NCBI GenBank assembly: GCA_900100475.1
Contig: FMTU01000004.1
Location: forward strand, 193,501 to 257,500
Length of the DNA: 64,000 nt
Direction: 5' to 3'
Source of the DNA: Sphingobium faniae
GTDB taxonomy: Bacteria; Pseudomonadota; Alphaproteobacteria; Sphingomonadales; Sphingomonadaceae
Shown here: positions 49,506-58,589 of the stretch, one piece after another
Layout: the number at the start of each line of letters is the position of its first letter
Position numbering within the stretch: the stretch's first letter is position 1
Made by a program: the position numbers and the translations under genes
Notes under the pieces: generated by a model
Seen by the model: only the letters and a program-made list of their open reading frames with translations
Databases searched by the model: none
What the model was told of the DNA's origin: nothing

Positions 49506-50276
49506 ATGACCATCACCGTCGAAAAACAGGGACCGGTCGCGATCGTGACGCTGGACCGCCCGCAGACGAAGAACGCGATCACGCAAGACATGCGCGGCCA
49601 ATTGTACGGCGCGTTCGAGGATATCGCGATGGACCGTGACGTCCGCGCCGTCGTCCTGACCGGCGCGGGCGGAGATTTCTGCTCGGGCATGGACGTGTCG
49701 GGCATGCGCCAGGGCGGCGTCACCGCCTCCATGGACCGCATGTACACGCTCAACCGCATCGCCAAGGCGATCTACTCGCTCAAGAAACCCACCATCGCGG
49801 CGGTGCCGGGCATCTGCGTGGGCGTGGGCTTTTCCTATGCGCTGGCCTGCGACATCGTGCTGGCCGCCGAAAAGGCGAAATTCGCCGCGATCTTCCGCAA
49901 TATCGCACTGGCGCCCGATGGCGGCCTGATCTGGCATCTGCGGCAGCTTGTGGGCGTGCAGAAGGCGAAGGAACTCATCTATTCGGGCCGCATCATCCGC
50001 GCCGACGAAGCGGTGGAGATGGGCATCGCCTATGAGAAGGTCGCCGACGATGCGCTGCTGGAGCGGGCCGTCGCGCTGGCGGAAAGCTTCGCGTCCGGCC
50101 CGACCATCGCCATGGGCATGGCCAAGCGCCAGTTCGAGGTGAGCTGGAACACCGGCTTCGAACAATATCTGGAGCTGGAGGCCGCGATCCAGCCGCTGAT
50201 GAGCCGGACCGAGGATCATGAAGAAGGGCTGCGCGCCTTCCGCGAGAAGCGCAAGCCGGCGTTCAAAGGCGAGTGA
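49506..50276 (+). CDS. enoyl-CoA hydratase/isomerase
   Basis: This 256-residue crotonase-fold protein has VTLDRPQTKNAI at the start, an oxyanion-hole segment GDFCSGMDVSGM, and a second in GICVGVGFSYALACDIVLAAEKAKFA. The late catalytic Glu and Asp pair of ordinary hydratases is not both evident in APDGGLIWHLRQLVG, where Asp is present, so it could be an isomerase or hydrolase. The last residues overlap the GTG start of the next gene by four bases. It works with the thiolase on CoA esters. Confidence 0.88.
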   Translation: MTITVEKQGPVAIVTLDRPQTKNAITQDMRGQLYGAFEDIAMDRDVRAVVLTGAGGDFCSGMDVSGMRQGGVTASMDRMYTLNRIAKAIYSLKKPTIAAVPGICVGVGFSYALACDIVLAAEKAKFAAIFRNIALAPDGGLIWHLRQLVGVQKAKELIYSGRIIRADEAVEMGIAYEKVADDALLERAVALAESFASGPTIAMGMAKRQFEVSWNTGFEQYLELEAAIQPLMSRTEDHEEGLRAFREKRKPAFKGE

Positions 50277-50641
50277 CGCCGATGCTCCAGCCCGAAGCCG
50301 AATGGCGCGCGCACCTGGCCGAGGGGCGCTTCATGATCCAGCGCAGCCGGTCCACCGGCGGCCATGTCTTTTATCCACGCATCGCCGAACCCGGCACAGG
50401 CGCGGAAGATCTGGAATGGGTCGAGGCGTCAGGCACGGGCATCGTTCATGCCGTGACCATCGTCCGCAAGAAAGACCCCGCGGACAGCTATACCGTCACG
50501 CTGGTCGACCTGGCCGAAGGACCGCGCCTGATGAGCCGGGTCGATGGCGTGCCCGTGGACGATGTCCGGATCGGCATGGCGGTAAAGGCCAGCATCATTC
50601 AAGAAGGGGACAGGCCGATGCTCGTCTTCGTGCCCGCATGA
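50273..50641 (+). CDS. DUF35 OB-fold protein without zinc-ribbon cysteines
   Basis: This 122-residue protein has the DUF35 layout: a helix (WRAHLAEGRFMIQRSRSTGGHVFYP), then the OB fold (DLEWVEASGTGIVHAVTIV, VTLVDLAEGPRLMSRVDG, DVRIGMAVKAS). The four-Cys rubredoxin-like zinc ribbon normally near residues 30 to 50 is absent. DUF35 proteins pair with SCP2/Ltp2-type thiolases or with hydratases in steroid side-chain breakdown. The next gene is such a thiolase and overlaps by ATGA, so a complex is likely. Confidence 0.82.
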   Translation: MTPMLQPEAEWRAHLAEGRFMIQRSRSTGGHVFYPRIAEPGTGAEDLEWVEASGTGIVHAVTIVRKKDPADSYTVTLVDLAEGPRLMSRVDGVPVDDVRIGMAVKASIIQEGDRPMLVFVPA

Positions 50642-51810
50642 GCATGGGCGGGGACAACAGCGGGGGATTTCCGCGCGGCCGCGCCGCGATCGTGGGCGCC
50701 GCCACCTTCGGGATCGGCAAATGCCCTGGCGTGTCGGCCGTGGACATGGCGGCGAGGGCGGCGCTGCTCGCCCTCGCCGACGCCGGCATTGCGCTGTCGG
50801 AAGTGGACGCGCTCTACACGTCGGCGCCCTATGAGGCGCTGGGCGGCATGGAACTGGCCGAATATCTGGGCCTCACGCCGAAGGTGACGGACTGCAACCG
50901 CACTGGCGGATCGGCGTTCGAAGTCTATGTTCAGCAGGCCGCATTGGCGCTGGAAGCGGGGCTGATCAATTGCGCGCTCATCGCCTATGGCTCCAACCCG
51001 GCGAGCAACCCGCCGCCCGGCGTCGGCATGACGCGACAAAGCCCGTGGGAAGCGCCCTACAAACCGCTCGCGCCGATTTCCTCCTATGCGCTGGCGGCCA
51101 GCCGGCACATGCATCTCTATGGCACCACGCGGGAACAACTGGCCGAAGTCGCCGTGGCAGCGCGGCAATGGGCGCAGTTGAATCCCGAAGCCGCGGTGCG
51201 CGATCCCCTGAGCATCGACGATGTGCTGAAGGCGCGGATGGTGTCCGATCCGCTGAGCGTGCGCGACTGCTGCCTGTTCAACGATGGCGCGGCGGCGATC
51301 ATAATGGTCCGCGCCGACCGGGCGAAGGATTGCGCGAAGGCGCCGATCCATGTGCTGGGCGCGGCCCATGCCGTTACCCATCGCGAGATCAGTTCCATGC
51401 CCGATCTTACCGTGACGGGGGCCGCGATTTCGGGCCGGCAGGCTTTCGCGCAGGCAAGGGTCGCGCCTGCGGATATCCATGTGGCGATGCTCTACGACGC
51501 CTTCACCATCACACCGATCCTGTTCCTGGAGGATCTGGGCTTCTGCCCCAAGGGCGAAGGCGGGCGCTTCGTGTCGGGCGGTCATATCGCGCCGGGCGGC
51601 GGCCTTGCGCTCAATACCAATGGCGGCGGCCTGTCTTGTGTGCATCCGGGCATGTACGGCCTGTTCCTGCTGGTGGAAGCGACGCGGCAATTGCGCGGCG
51701 AATGCGAAGCTCGGCAGGTCCGGGACGCGCGGCTCGCGGTGGCGCATGGCAATGGCGGCGTATTGTCGAGCGAAGCGACGGTCGTGCTGGGGACCGCCGA
51801 TACCCTCTGA
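50638..51810 (+). CDS. SCP2/Ltp2-like thiolase-fold protein, possible retro-aldolase
   Basis: This is a 390-residue protein from ATG 50638. The thiolase fold is clear (AAIVGAATFGIGKCPG, VAMLYDAFTITPILFLEDLGFCPKGEG, GLSCVHPGMYGLFLLVEATRQLRG). The usual nucleophilic Cys in the N-terminal half appears to be missing; the comparable stretch reads DCNRTGGSAFEVYVQQA. Ltp2-type enzymes also lack the thiolase Cys and cut beta-hydroxyacyl-CoA by a retro-aldol reaction with a DUF35 partner, which lies next to it here. Aldolase or thiolase activity is uncertain. Confidence 0.82.
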   Translation: MSMGGDNSGGFPRGRAAIVGAATFGIGKCPGVSAVDMAARAALLALADAGIALSEVDALYTSAPYEALGGMELAEYLGLTPKVTDCNRTGGSAFEVYVQQAALALEAGLINCALIAYGSNPASNPPPGVGMTRQSPWEAPYKPLAPISSYALAASRHMHLYGTTREQLAEVAVAARQWAQLNPEAAVRDPLSIDDVLKARMVSDPLSVRDCCLFNDGAAAIIMVRADRAKDCAKAPIHVLGAAHAVTHREISSMPDLTVTGAAISGRQAFAQARVAPADIHVAMLYDAFTITPILFLEDLGFCPKGEGGRFVSGGHIAPGGGLALNTNGGGLSCVHPGMYGLFLLVEATRQLRGECEARQVRDARLAVAHGNGGVLSSEATVVLGTADTL

Positions 51811-51849
51811 TCTGCTGCCATTGTGCAACCTGTCCAAAAAATTGCAGGC

Positions 51850-52235
51850 AGCCCAGCTTCGCGACGATCGACCCCAGCGCATCCTTCTACCTGACCAACA
51901 CACCCAAGCATGCGCTGGGCCTGTCGGGGGATTGGACCTTGCCCCTGGGCATGGGTGGCGCCGGAGTGGGTGTTCCATGGCGACTATTCGCTGTCGAGCC
52001 GGATCAACGGTTCGACACGCGTCCGCAATGGGAATTTCGCCTGCGATACCAAGCGCGATGTGGCTAATGGCCGTATCTCGCTGCAGAATATCGGCAGCGG
52101 TCCAACGACGATCCGGGTCGCGGGTTTCGTCAACAACATATTCGACACGGCTATCCGACCTATGCCGCGCCGGGCGGCAACGCGATCCTGCCGCCGCCGC
52201 GCACCTATGGGCTGGAACTGGGTCTCAATTTCTGA
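51850..52235 (+). pseudogene. TonB-dependent receptor remnant
   Basis: The sequence after the SCP2-like gene encodes pieces of a TonB-dependent receptor C-terminal barrel split over different frames: FYLTNTPKHALGLSGDWTLPLG, then WVFHGDYSLSSRING and GRISLQNIGSGPTTIRVAGFVNNIFDT, then YAAPGGNAILPPPRTYGLELGLNF and a stop at 52235. At least two frameshifts separate the pieces, and the plug and most of the barrel are absent. It is a decayed 3' fragment, suggesting that the cluster once had its own outer-membrane uptake protein. Confidence 0.75.
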
Positions 52236-52426
52236 TCCTGACCATCAGGCTGGGGCGGCGCGACGCTGCCCCACGCCTCCTGTCGCCGCGAGCCTGCCGG
52301 TGCAATGTGGGAGCCTTTATCGGCCAGTCATATAGAGGGCGCAGGTCACCGGCGGACCATTCCGATCCACCGAAAGACATGGTCGCGTCGCACCGAAGGA
52401 ACGGCGAGGGCCTTTCCGTCAGGCGA

Positions 52427-53152
52427 TCAGAATTTGAAGACGGTGCCGAGATAGACGGCCTGGCTGTCCTGCCGGTCGTCGGTCATCGGCGTCAGGCGGC
52501 CCGCGACGCTGTTGTTGTACCGGACGCCTGCGGTGACGTTCAGGTTGCGCGTCAGGGAATAGGAACTCGCCAGGTCCAGCGAATAATCCTTGTCCGCATT
52601 CGGATTGCGGACAGCCGTGGCCGGGTCACGCCGGCTTTCGATCAGCACCTTGGTGCTGAAGCGGTCCTTCTTGCCCTGATCGAGCGAGAAATTCTTCGCC
52701 TCGGCCATGGTTTCGACCGGAACGGGGTCCAGCGCCTTGCGTCCGACCGAATCGGGCAAGGCGAACTTGCGCCAGTTATGGGCATTGTTCAGGCTGAAGG
52801 CGACAGGCTTGATGTCAACCGAGGTGAGCGTACGGTTGACGACGACGCGATCATTGTCCGCGCGGACCATCACGGTGACGGAGCGCTGGCCGCTGAGTGA
52901 GCCGCTGGTGGGAGTGAAACGGAAATTCTGCCGGCCGGCCGTAGCCGCGATCCGGGCATAGGCTGCCGCGAGACGGGGATCCTTGGTGGTCGGCGTGAAG
53001 GAGGAAATGCTGCCCAGCGCGCCCAGCGACACCGGCGTTTGGGTCCGCAGCCGGTCAAGATCGGTCGCCGCGCCAATCGCCGGAGACAGCACGAAACCGG
53101 TCACGGCAACCGCCGCACCCGCCAATGCCAAATGTCCCCTTTTCACGCGCAT
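52427..53152 (-). CDS. exported protein of unknown function
   Basis: This 241-residue protein has a signal peptide (MRVKRGHLALAGAAVAVTGFVLSPAIGA). The middle is beta-rich with Ser/Thr-rich stretches. The C-terminal 60 residues (YSLDLASSYSLTRNLNVTAGVRYNN, VYLGTVFKF) read as outer-membrane beta strands ending in Phe, as in many barrel proteins. A small barrel or porin-like lipid contact role is possible. It stands on the opposite strand from its neighbours and is separated from the catabolic genes by the receptor remnant. No family recognised. Confidence 0.6.
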   Translation of the reverse strand: MRVKRGHLALAGAAVAVTGFVLSPAIGAATDLDRLRTQTPVSLGALGSISSFTPTTKDPRLAAAYARIAATAGRQNFRFTPTSGSLSGQRSVTVMVRADNDRVVVNRTLTSVDIKPVAFSLNNAHNWRKFALPDSVGRKALDPVPVETMAEAKNFSLDQGKKDRFSTKVLIESRRDPATAVRNPNADKDYSLDLASSYSLTRNLNVTAGVRYNNSVAGRLTPMTDDRQDSQAVYLGTVFKF

Positions 53153-53374
53153 GATCGCGACTCTCTAACCCCCGAGCTATAATTCACCGCCCATTACGCA
53201 TGAAAACCGGCGGAAATCTAGTGCCGGCTCCGCTTTTTTGCCCCTGCTGTTGCACAGAACACACAATGTTTCGTCGGCACGCCGAAGCGATGGCGCCGCG
53301 CGCCCCCTTGCCCAATGACGCGGGTCCACTATAGATGCGAAGCGTTTTCTTATCATTCATTATGGGACATACTG
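53153..53374. other. 222-base divergent gap
   Basis: The gap between the minus-strand exported protein and the plus-strand lipoprotein has no convincing ORF. AT-rich stretches (TTTCTTATCATTCATTATGGG near 53345) could be part of the lipoprotein promoter. No strong palindrome was seen. Confidence 0.5.
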
Positions 53375-53824
53375 ATGGTCCGCCGCTTTTCCCTTCCCGT
53401 TTCCGCCGGTTTGATGCTGGCCGCGCTCCTGCCGCTCGCCGCCTGCGGGGGCGGGTCGAAGGAGCGGCCCAAGGCCGACCTCGCCGCGTCGAAGATCACG
53501 ACCATCGGCGTCAACAGCTATTTGTGGCGCGCCAGCCTCGACACGCTGTCCTTCATGCCGATGGTGCAGACGGACTCCAATGGCGGCGTCATCGTCACCG
53601 ACTGGTACAGCAATCCCAACAGCCCCAATGAACGGATGAAGCTGACCGTCTCCATCCTGGACCAGGATCTGCGCGCCGACGCGCTGCGGGTGGCGGCCAG
53701 CCGTCAGGTCAATCAGGGCGGCCAGTGGGTCAACGCCCCGGTGGAAGCCGCGACCGTGCAGAAGCTGGAGGAGATCATCCTGACCAAGGCGCGCGACCTG
53801 CGCCGCATGGCGATTGCGGGCTGA
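53375..53824 (+). CDS. DUF3576 lipoprotein
   Basis: This is a 149-residue lipoprotein from ATG 53375. The signal peptide ends in a lipobox LLPLAACGGG. The mature part matches DUF3576: ITTIGVNSYLWRASLDTLSFMPMVQTDSNGGVIVTDWYSNPNSPNERMKLTVSILDQDLRADALRV. The family occurs in alphaproteobacteria and is commonly located just upstream of leuS, as here. It is presumed to act at the outer membrane; the biochemical role is not known. Confidence 0.87.
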   Translation: MVRRFSLPVSAGLMLAALLPLAACGGGSKERPKADLAASKITTIGVNSYLWRASLDTLSFMPMVQTDSNGGVIVTDWYSNPNSPNERMKLTVSILDQDLRADALRVAASRQVNQGGQWVNAPVEAATVQKLEEIILTKARDLRRMAIAG

Positions 53825-53907
53825 TCCACCCTTCCTTTCTTTTTCTTTCAGGACGGGACCGGGCTGCCTCGCGCAACCCCGGTCCCAAAGCATTTTGAGG
53901 ATTCGAC

Positions 53908-56421
53908 ATGCAAAGGCGCTTCAACCCGCTTGAGGCCGATGCCCGCTGGCAGGCCGTCTGGGATGAGAAGCAGACGTTCCAGGCGTCCGACAGCAGCGAC
54001 CGCCCACGCAGCTATGTGCTGGAGATGTTCCCCTATCCGTCCGGGCGCATCCATATCGGCCATGTCCGCAACTATTCGATGGGCGACGTGCTGGCGCGCT
54101 TCCGCCGGATGACGGGGCATGAAGTGCTGCACCCGATGGGCTGGGACGCCTTCGGCATGCCAGCCGAAAATGCGGCGATGGAAAAGAAAGTGCATCCGGG
54201 CGAATGGACGCGCTCCAACATCGCCAATATGCGCGCGCAGTTGAAGAAGCTGGGCTTCGCCATCGACTGGAGCCGGGAACTGGCCACCTGCGAGCCGGAC
54301 TATTATGGGCAGGAACAGGCGCTGTTCCTCGACATGCTGGAAGCGGGCCTTGTCTATCGCAAGGAAAGCGCGGTCAACTGGGACCCGGTCGATATGACCG
54401 TGCTGGCCAATGAACAGGTGATCGACGGGCGCGGCTGGCGGTCGGGGGCGCTGGTGGAGAAGCGCAAGCTTAGCCAGTGGTTCCTCAAGATCACGCAGTT
54501 CGCCGACGATCTGCTGGAGGGGTTGAAGACGCTCGACCAATGGCCCGACAAGGTGCGGACCATGCAGGAAAACTGGATCGGCAAGTCGGTCGGCCTCCAG
54601 TTCCGTTTCCGGCCGGTTGCGCCGTTCGACGCGGAAATCGAGGTTTATTCCACCCGGCCCGACACGATTTTCGGCGCGAGCTTCGTGGCGGTCGCGGCCG
54701 ATCATCCGGTGGCGCAGGCGGTCGCGGCGGGCAATCGCGATGCCGCCGCCTTCATCGAGAAGTGCAAGGCAGGCGGCACCACCGCCGCCGAACTGGAAAC
54801 GGCGGAGAAGATGGGCTTCGACACCGGCCTTTCGGTGGCGCATCCCTTTGATCCCGAATGGAAGCTGCCGGTCTTCATCGCCAATTTCGTGCTGATGGAT
54901 TATGGCACCGGCGCTGTCATGGGGGTGCCGGGGCATGACCAGCGCGACCTTGATTTCGCGCGCAAATATATGCTGTCGGTCGAACGCGTCGTCGCGGCCG
55001 AAGGGGATGAGGACAAACCCATCCACGACGAAGCCTATGCGGGGCAGGGTAAGCTGGTCCATTCCCGCTTCCTCGACGGCATGAGCATCGAGGAAGCCAA
55101 GGCCGAAGTCATCCGCCGCGCCGAAGAGGGCGGCTGGGGCACCGGCACCACCGTATTCCGGTTGAGGGACTGGGGCGTGTCGCGGCAGCGTTATTGGGGG
55201 ACGCCGATTCCGGTCATCCATTGCGACGGCTGCGGCGTGGTGGGCGTGCCCAAGGATCAGCTTCCGGTGGTGCTGCCGGAAGATGTGAGCTTCGACATTC
55301 CAGGCAATCCACTGGACCGGCACCCGAGCTGGAAGCATGTCGATTGCCCGCAATGCGGCAAGCCGGCGCGGCGCGAGACGGACACGCTCGACACCTTCGC
55401 CGATTCAAGCTGGTATTTCATCCGCTTCGCCAGCCAGCCCAAGGACAAGCCGTTCGATCGCGCGACGGTCGAAAAATGGCTGCCGGTCGGGCAATATATC
55501 GGCGGCGTCGAACATGCGATCCTGCATTTGCTCTATGCCCGCTTCTGGACCCGCGCGCTCCAGCATATGGGGCAGCTTGGCTTTGCCGAACCGTTCACCG
55601 GCCTCTTCACGCAGGGCATGGTGACGCATGAAACCTACAAGGCGGGCGACGGAAGCTGGCTCTCGCCGGGCGAGGTGAAGAAATCGGGCGACGATTATGT
55701 CCATATCGACAGCGGCGCGCCGGTCACGGTCGGCCGTGTCGAGAAGATGTCCAAGTCGAAGAAGAATGTCGTCGATCCCGATGACATCATCGCCCAATAT
55801 GGCGCGGACGCCGTGCGCTGGTTCATGCTGTCCGACAGCCCGCCGGAACGCGACCTGCCCTGGACGGAAAGCGGCATCGAGGGGTCATGGCGTTTCGTGA
55901 ACCGCTTGTGGCGCCTGTTCGGCGAAGCGGACAAGGCGGCCGAAGGGCAGGACAAGGCTCTGGACCGCAAGCTGCACCAGACGATCGACGGCATCGCGAA
56001 GGATATCGAGGCGCTGAGCTTCAACAAGGCGGTGGCCAAAATCTACGAACTGGCCAATGCGGTCGAGAAGGCGAAGCCGTCGGCCTCGCGCAGCGCCACT
56101 ATCCGCGCGCTGGCGCTGCTGGTCGCTCCGATGACGCCGCATCTGGCCGAAGAAGCCTGGGCCGCGATGGGTGAGGATGGATTGATCGCCGACGCCGCCT
56201 GGCCCGCGGTCGATCCGGCACTGCTGGCCGATGATGAAGTCACCATCGCCTGTCAGGTGATGGGCAAGTTGCGCGACACCATCACCGTGCCCAAGGGAAC
56301 GCCGAAGGACGAACTGGAGAAACTCGTCCTCGCCGCGCCCAATGTGGTGCGGGCGCTGGACGGCGCGGTGCCCAAAAAGGTGATCGTGGTGCCGGACCGG
56401 CTCGTCAATCTGGTTGTCTGA
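53908..56421 (+). CDS. leuS: leucyl-tRNA synthetase
   Basis: This 837-residue class Ia enzyme attaches leucine to tRNA-Leu. It has the HIGH motif in [14 protein letters not shown] near residues 46 to 58, the editing domain with characteristic Thr-rich and [17 protein letters not shown] segments, and the KMSKS loop in [17 protein letters not shown] near residue 615. The C-terminal anticodon-binding part and end domain follow. Length fits bacterial LeuRS. It is followed by lptE and holA, a conserved alphaproteobacterial order. Confidence 0.98.
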   Translation: MQRRFNPLEADARWQAVWDEKQTFQASDSSDRPRSYVLEMFPYPSGRIHIGHVRNYSMGDVLARFRRMTGHEVLHPMGWDAFGMPAENAAMEKKVHPGEWTRSNIANMRAQLKKLGFAIDWSRELATCEPDYYGQEQALFLDMLEAGLVYRKESAVNWDPVDMTVLANEQVIDGRGWRSGALVEKRKLSQWFLKITQFADDLLEGLKTLDQWPDKVRTMQENWIGKSVGLQFRFRPVAPFDAEIEVYSTRPDTIFGASFVAVAADHPVAQAVAAGNRDAAAFIEKCKAGGTTAAELETAEKMGFDTGLSVAHPFDPEWKLPVFIANFVLMDYGTGAVMGVPGHDQRDLDFARKYMLSVERVVAAEGDEDKPIHDEAYAGQGKLVHSRFLDGMSIEEAKAEVIRRAEEGGWGTGTTVFRLRDWGVSRQRYWGTPIPVIHCDGCGVVGVPKDQLPVVLPEDVSFDIPGNPLDRHPSWKHVDCPQCGKPARRETDTLDTFADSSWYFIRFASQPKDKPFDRATVEKWLPVGQYIGGVEHAILHLLYARFWTRALQHMGQLGFAEPFTGLFTQGMVTHETYKAGDGSWLSPGEVKKSGDDYVHIDSGAPVTVGRVEKMSKSKKNVVDPDDIIAQYGADAVRWFMLSDSPPERDLPWTESGIEGSWRFVNRLWRLFGEADKAAEGQDKALDRKLHQTIDGIAKDIEALSFNKAVAKIYELANAVEKAKPSASRSATIRALALLVAPMTPHLAEEAWAAMGEDGLIADAAWPAVDPALLADDEVTIACQVMGKLRDTITVPKGTPKDELEKLVLAAPNVVRALDGAVPKKVIVVPDRLVNLVV

Positions 56422-56429
56422 AAGAGGAA

Positions 56430-56486
56430 CCGTTCGCCCCAACGCCCTTCGACAAGCCCAGGCTTCGACAAGCGCGGGGTGAACGG
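56430..56486. repeat. sphingomonad-type extragenic palindrome
   Basis: CCGTTCGCCCC (56430-56440) and GGGGTGAACGG (56476-56486) form an imperfect inverted repeat (10 of 11). Inside are two copies of CTTCGACAAGC. The sequence resembles the abundant extragenic palindromes of sphingomonads built on CCCTTCGACAAGC and GGGCGAACGG. It sits between leuS and lptE. Confidence 0.65.
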
Positions 56487-56501
56487 ATATAGGATCGTCA
56501 T

Positions 56502-57008
56502 ATGAAGCGCCTGGTTCCCCTGCTCGCCGTCACGGTCCTTCTTTCCGCCTGCGGGCTGCGGCCGGTATATGGCGGCGGCGGGCATGGCGCGGTGGCGCAG
56601 GCGCTCGGCAATGTCGACGTGCAGCCCATTGAGGGCAAGGCAGGCTGGCTGGTCCGCAACGCGCTCAACGACCGGCTTTCGGCGATGAGCGGCAAGGGAC
56701 CGTCCTACAAGCTGGTGGTGAAGCTGGACGACCAGATCAGCGGCTTCGGTCTGCGCAGCGACGCCGCGATCACGCGGGAGCGGCGCACATTGCGCGCCCG
56801 CTATCAGTTGATCGACGGGGCGACCGGCACCCAGATACTGGACGATACCGCCGGAACGGACGCGGGCATCGACGTCACCTCCAGCGAATATGCGACGATC
56901 GCGGCGGAGGATACGGCGCTCGAACGGCTGTCGCAGACGATCGCGGATCAGATCATCGCGCGGCTCGCCACCTTCGCGACGCGGGATCGGCGGCATGAAG
57001 GCCAATAA
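56502..57008 (+). CDS. lptE: LPS assembly lipoprotein LptE
   Basis: This 168-residue lipoprotein has a signal peptide with lipobox VLLSACGLRPVYG, the common start of alphaproteobacterial LptE, then the beta-alpha fold with VQPIEGKAGWLVRNALNDRL and a RARYQLID strand. LptE plugs the LptD barrel and helps insert LPS in the outer membrane. It overlaps the holA start by 14 bases. The leuS-lptE-holA order supports the call. Confidence 0.9.
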   Translation: MKRLVPLLAVTVLLSACGLRPVYGGGGHGAVAQALGNVDVQPIEGKAGWLVRNALNDRLSAMSGKGPSYKLVVKLDDQISGFGLRSDAAITRERRTLRARYQLIDGATGTQILDDTAGTDAGIDVTSSEYATIAAEDTALERLSQTIADQIIARLATFATRDRRHEGQ

Positions 57009-58020
57009 AGGCCAGATCGAGAAGGCGCTGGATGCGCCCCCGGCGGACGTCCGCTTCTTCCTACTCTACGGTCCCGACGAGGCGGGCAGCCTGGCGCTCG
57101 GCAAGCGGCTGGAGCGCGCCATGGGGCCGGAGGCGGAACGGATCGACCTCGATGGACCGACCCTGCGCGAAGACCCGGCAAGGCTGGCGGATGAAGCCGC
57201 TTCCTTCTCCATGTTCGGGGACAGGCGCTGGATACGCATCAGCGGCATGGGCGAGGAATCCGTGCCCGCGCTGACCGCTCTGCTGGAGGCGGAAGTGGCG
57301 GGCAATCCGGTGATCGCGGTGGCGGGCGCGCTCAAGGGCACGTCGAAGCTCGTCAAGCTGGCGCTGGAGCATAAGCAGGCGCTCGCCTTCATCTCCTACC
57401 AGCCCGATGCGCGGGAAGCCGAACAGATCGCCGTCGCCATCGCGCGGGAAGGGGGCCTGCGCCTCTCATCCGACCTTGCGCGGCGGATCGTGGACCTTGC
57501 CAATGGCGATCGCGCGCTGATGGACGGGGAGATCGAAAAGCTGATCCTCTACCTCGACGCCGCGCCGGATCATCCGAAGGAGGCAACGGAAGAAGCGCTG
57601 GATGCGCTCTCCGCCGACAATCCGGAAACCGACTCCGTGCCGCTGGTGAATGCCGTGCTGGGCGGCGACCTCAAGGCGATGCACAAGGAACTGGGGCGAT
57701 TGGCGGAAGTCGGAGCCGCGATGGCCTCCGTCCTGCGCCCGCTGCTGACGCGAGCCATGCTGCTCGCCAATATCCGCGCCGATTTCGATCAGAGCGGGCG
57801 ACTGGATGCGGCCATCGAAACGGCGGGCAAGGCCGTCTTCTGGAAGGAAAAGGGCGTCGTCACCCGGCAGGTGCGGCTGTGGGACGCGCAGGGCATCGCC
57901 CGCGTGATCCAGCGCCTGTCACAGGCTGAGAGAGCCAGCCGGGGCGGGCGGGGGCTGGGCGACCTGATGGTCCGGCACGAACTGCTCACCATCGCCCGGC
58001 AAGCCGCAAGAGAGCGGTGA
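56995..58020 (+). CDS. holA: DNA polymerase III subunit delta
   Basis: This is a 341-residue protein from ATG 56995. It is the clamp-loader subunit that opens the beta clamp. Features: VRFFLLYGPDEAGSLALGKRLE near the start, a degenerate P-loop region with no real Walker A, SMFGDRRWIRI, the mid-domain with RIVDLANGDRALMDGEIEKLILYLD, and a C-terminal helical collar. It is preceded by lptE in the same operon. Confidence 0.93.
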   Translation: MKANKGQIEKALDAPPADVRFFLLYGPDEAGSLALGKRLERAMGPEAERIDLDGPTLREDPARLADEAASFSMFGDRRWIRISGMGEESVPALTALLEAEVAGNPVIAVAGALKGTSKLVKLALEHKQALAFISYQPDAREAEQIAVAIAREGGLRLSSDLARRIVDLANGDRALMDGEIEKLILYLDAAPDHPKEATEEALDALSADNPETDSVPLVNAVLGGDLKAMHKELGRLAEVGAAMASVLRPLLTRAMLLANIRADFDQSGRLDAAIETAGKAVFWKEKGVVTRQVRLWDAQGIARVIQRLSQAERASRGGRGLGDLMVRHELLTIARQAARER

Positions 58021-58063
58021 AGGCGGGCTTGCGCCGTGAAGACCCGCAAGCCATATTGCGGCC

Positions 58064-58468
58064 ATGGAAAAGCTCAACCTGCCCGATGAGGAATGGCGCG
58101 ACCGCCTTTCCCCCGAACAATATCATATCTTGCGGGAAGGCGGCACCGAGCGGGCCTTCACCGGCAAATATAACAGCAACAAGGCCGATGGCGTTTATTA
58201 TTGCGCGGGCTGCGGGGCGGAACTGTTCGATGCTGAGGAGAAATATGACAGCGGGTCGGGCTGGCCCAGCTTCACCGCGCCCGTCGACATCGACGCGGTC
58301 GATGAACTGCGCGACAACAGCCATGGCATGATGCGCACCGAAGTGCGCTGCGCGAAGTGCGAGGGGCATCTGGGCCACGTCTTCCCCGATGGGCCGGGCG
58401 TCAACGGCCTGCGCTATTGCCTGAACAGCGCGTCGCTCGACTTCAGGTCGCGCGACGAAGCCGAGTGA
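58064..58468 (+). CDS. msrB: peptide methionine-(R)-S-oxide reductase MsrB
   Basis: This 134-residue protein has the MsrB fold with the two CxxC zinc pairs (CAGC, CAKC), the GSGWPSF motif, the [10 protein letters not shown] motif and the catalytic Cys in [10 protein letters not shown]. It reduces methionine-R-sulfoxide in oxidised proteins with thioredoxin. It lies about 40 bases after holA and could be cotranscribed. Confidence 0.97.
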   Translation: MEKLNLPDEEWRDRLSPEQYHILREGGTERAFTGKYNSNKADGVYYCAGCGAELFDAEEKYDSGSGWPSFTAPVDIDAVDELRDNSHGMMRTEVRCAKCEGHLGHVFPDGPGVNGLRYCLNSASLDFRSRDEAE

Positions 58469-58589
58469 CCGTTCATTGCGGGTAAAGCCGCGATCTTCTT
58501 GAGACAGGCAGACATTTTTTTAAGGGCCGACGCCTGATTTGCGCTGGTCCCTTTTTCCTTAAGCGCGTATCCGGGGCGGCACGGACATC

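Noticed and set aside
53848..55353. 501-residue minus-strand ORF opposite leuS
   Set aside because: leuS is certain, with its HIGH and KMSKS motifs; this is a shadow.
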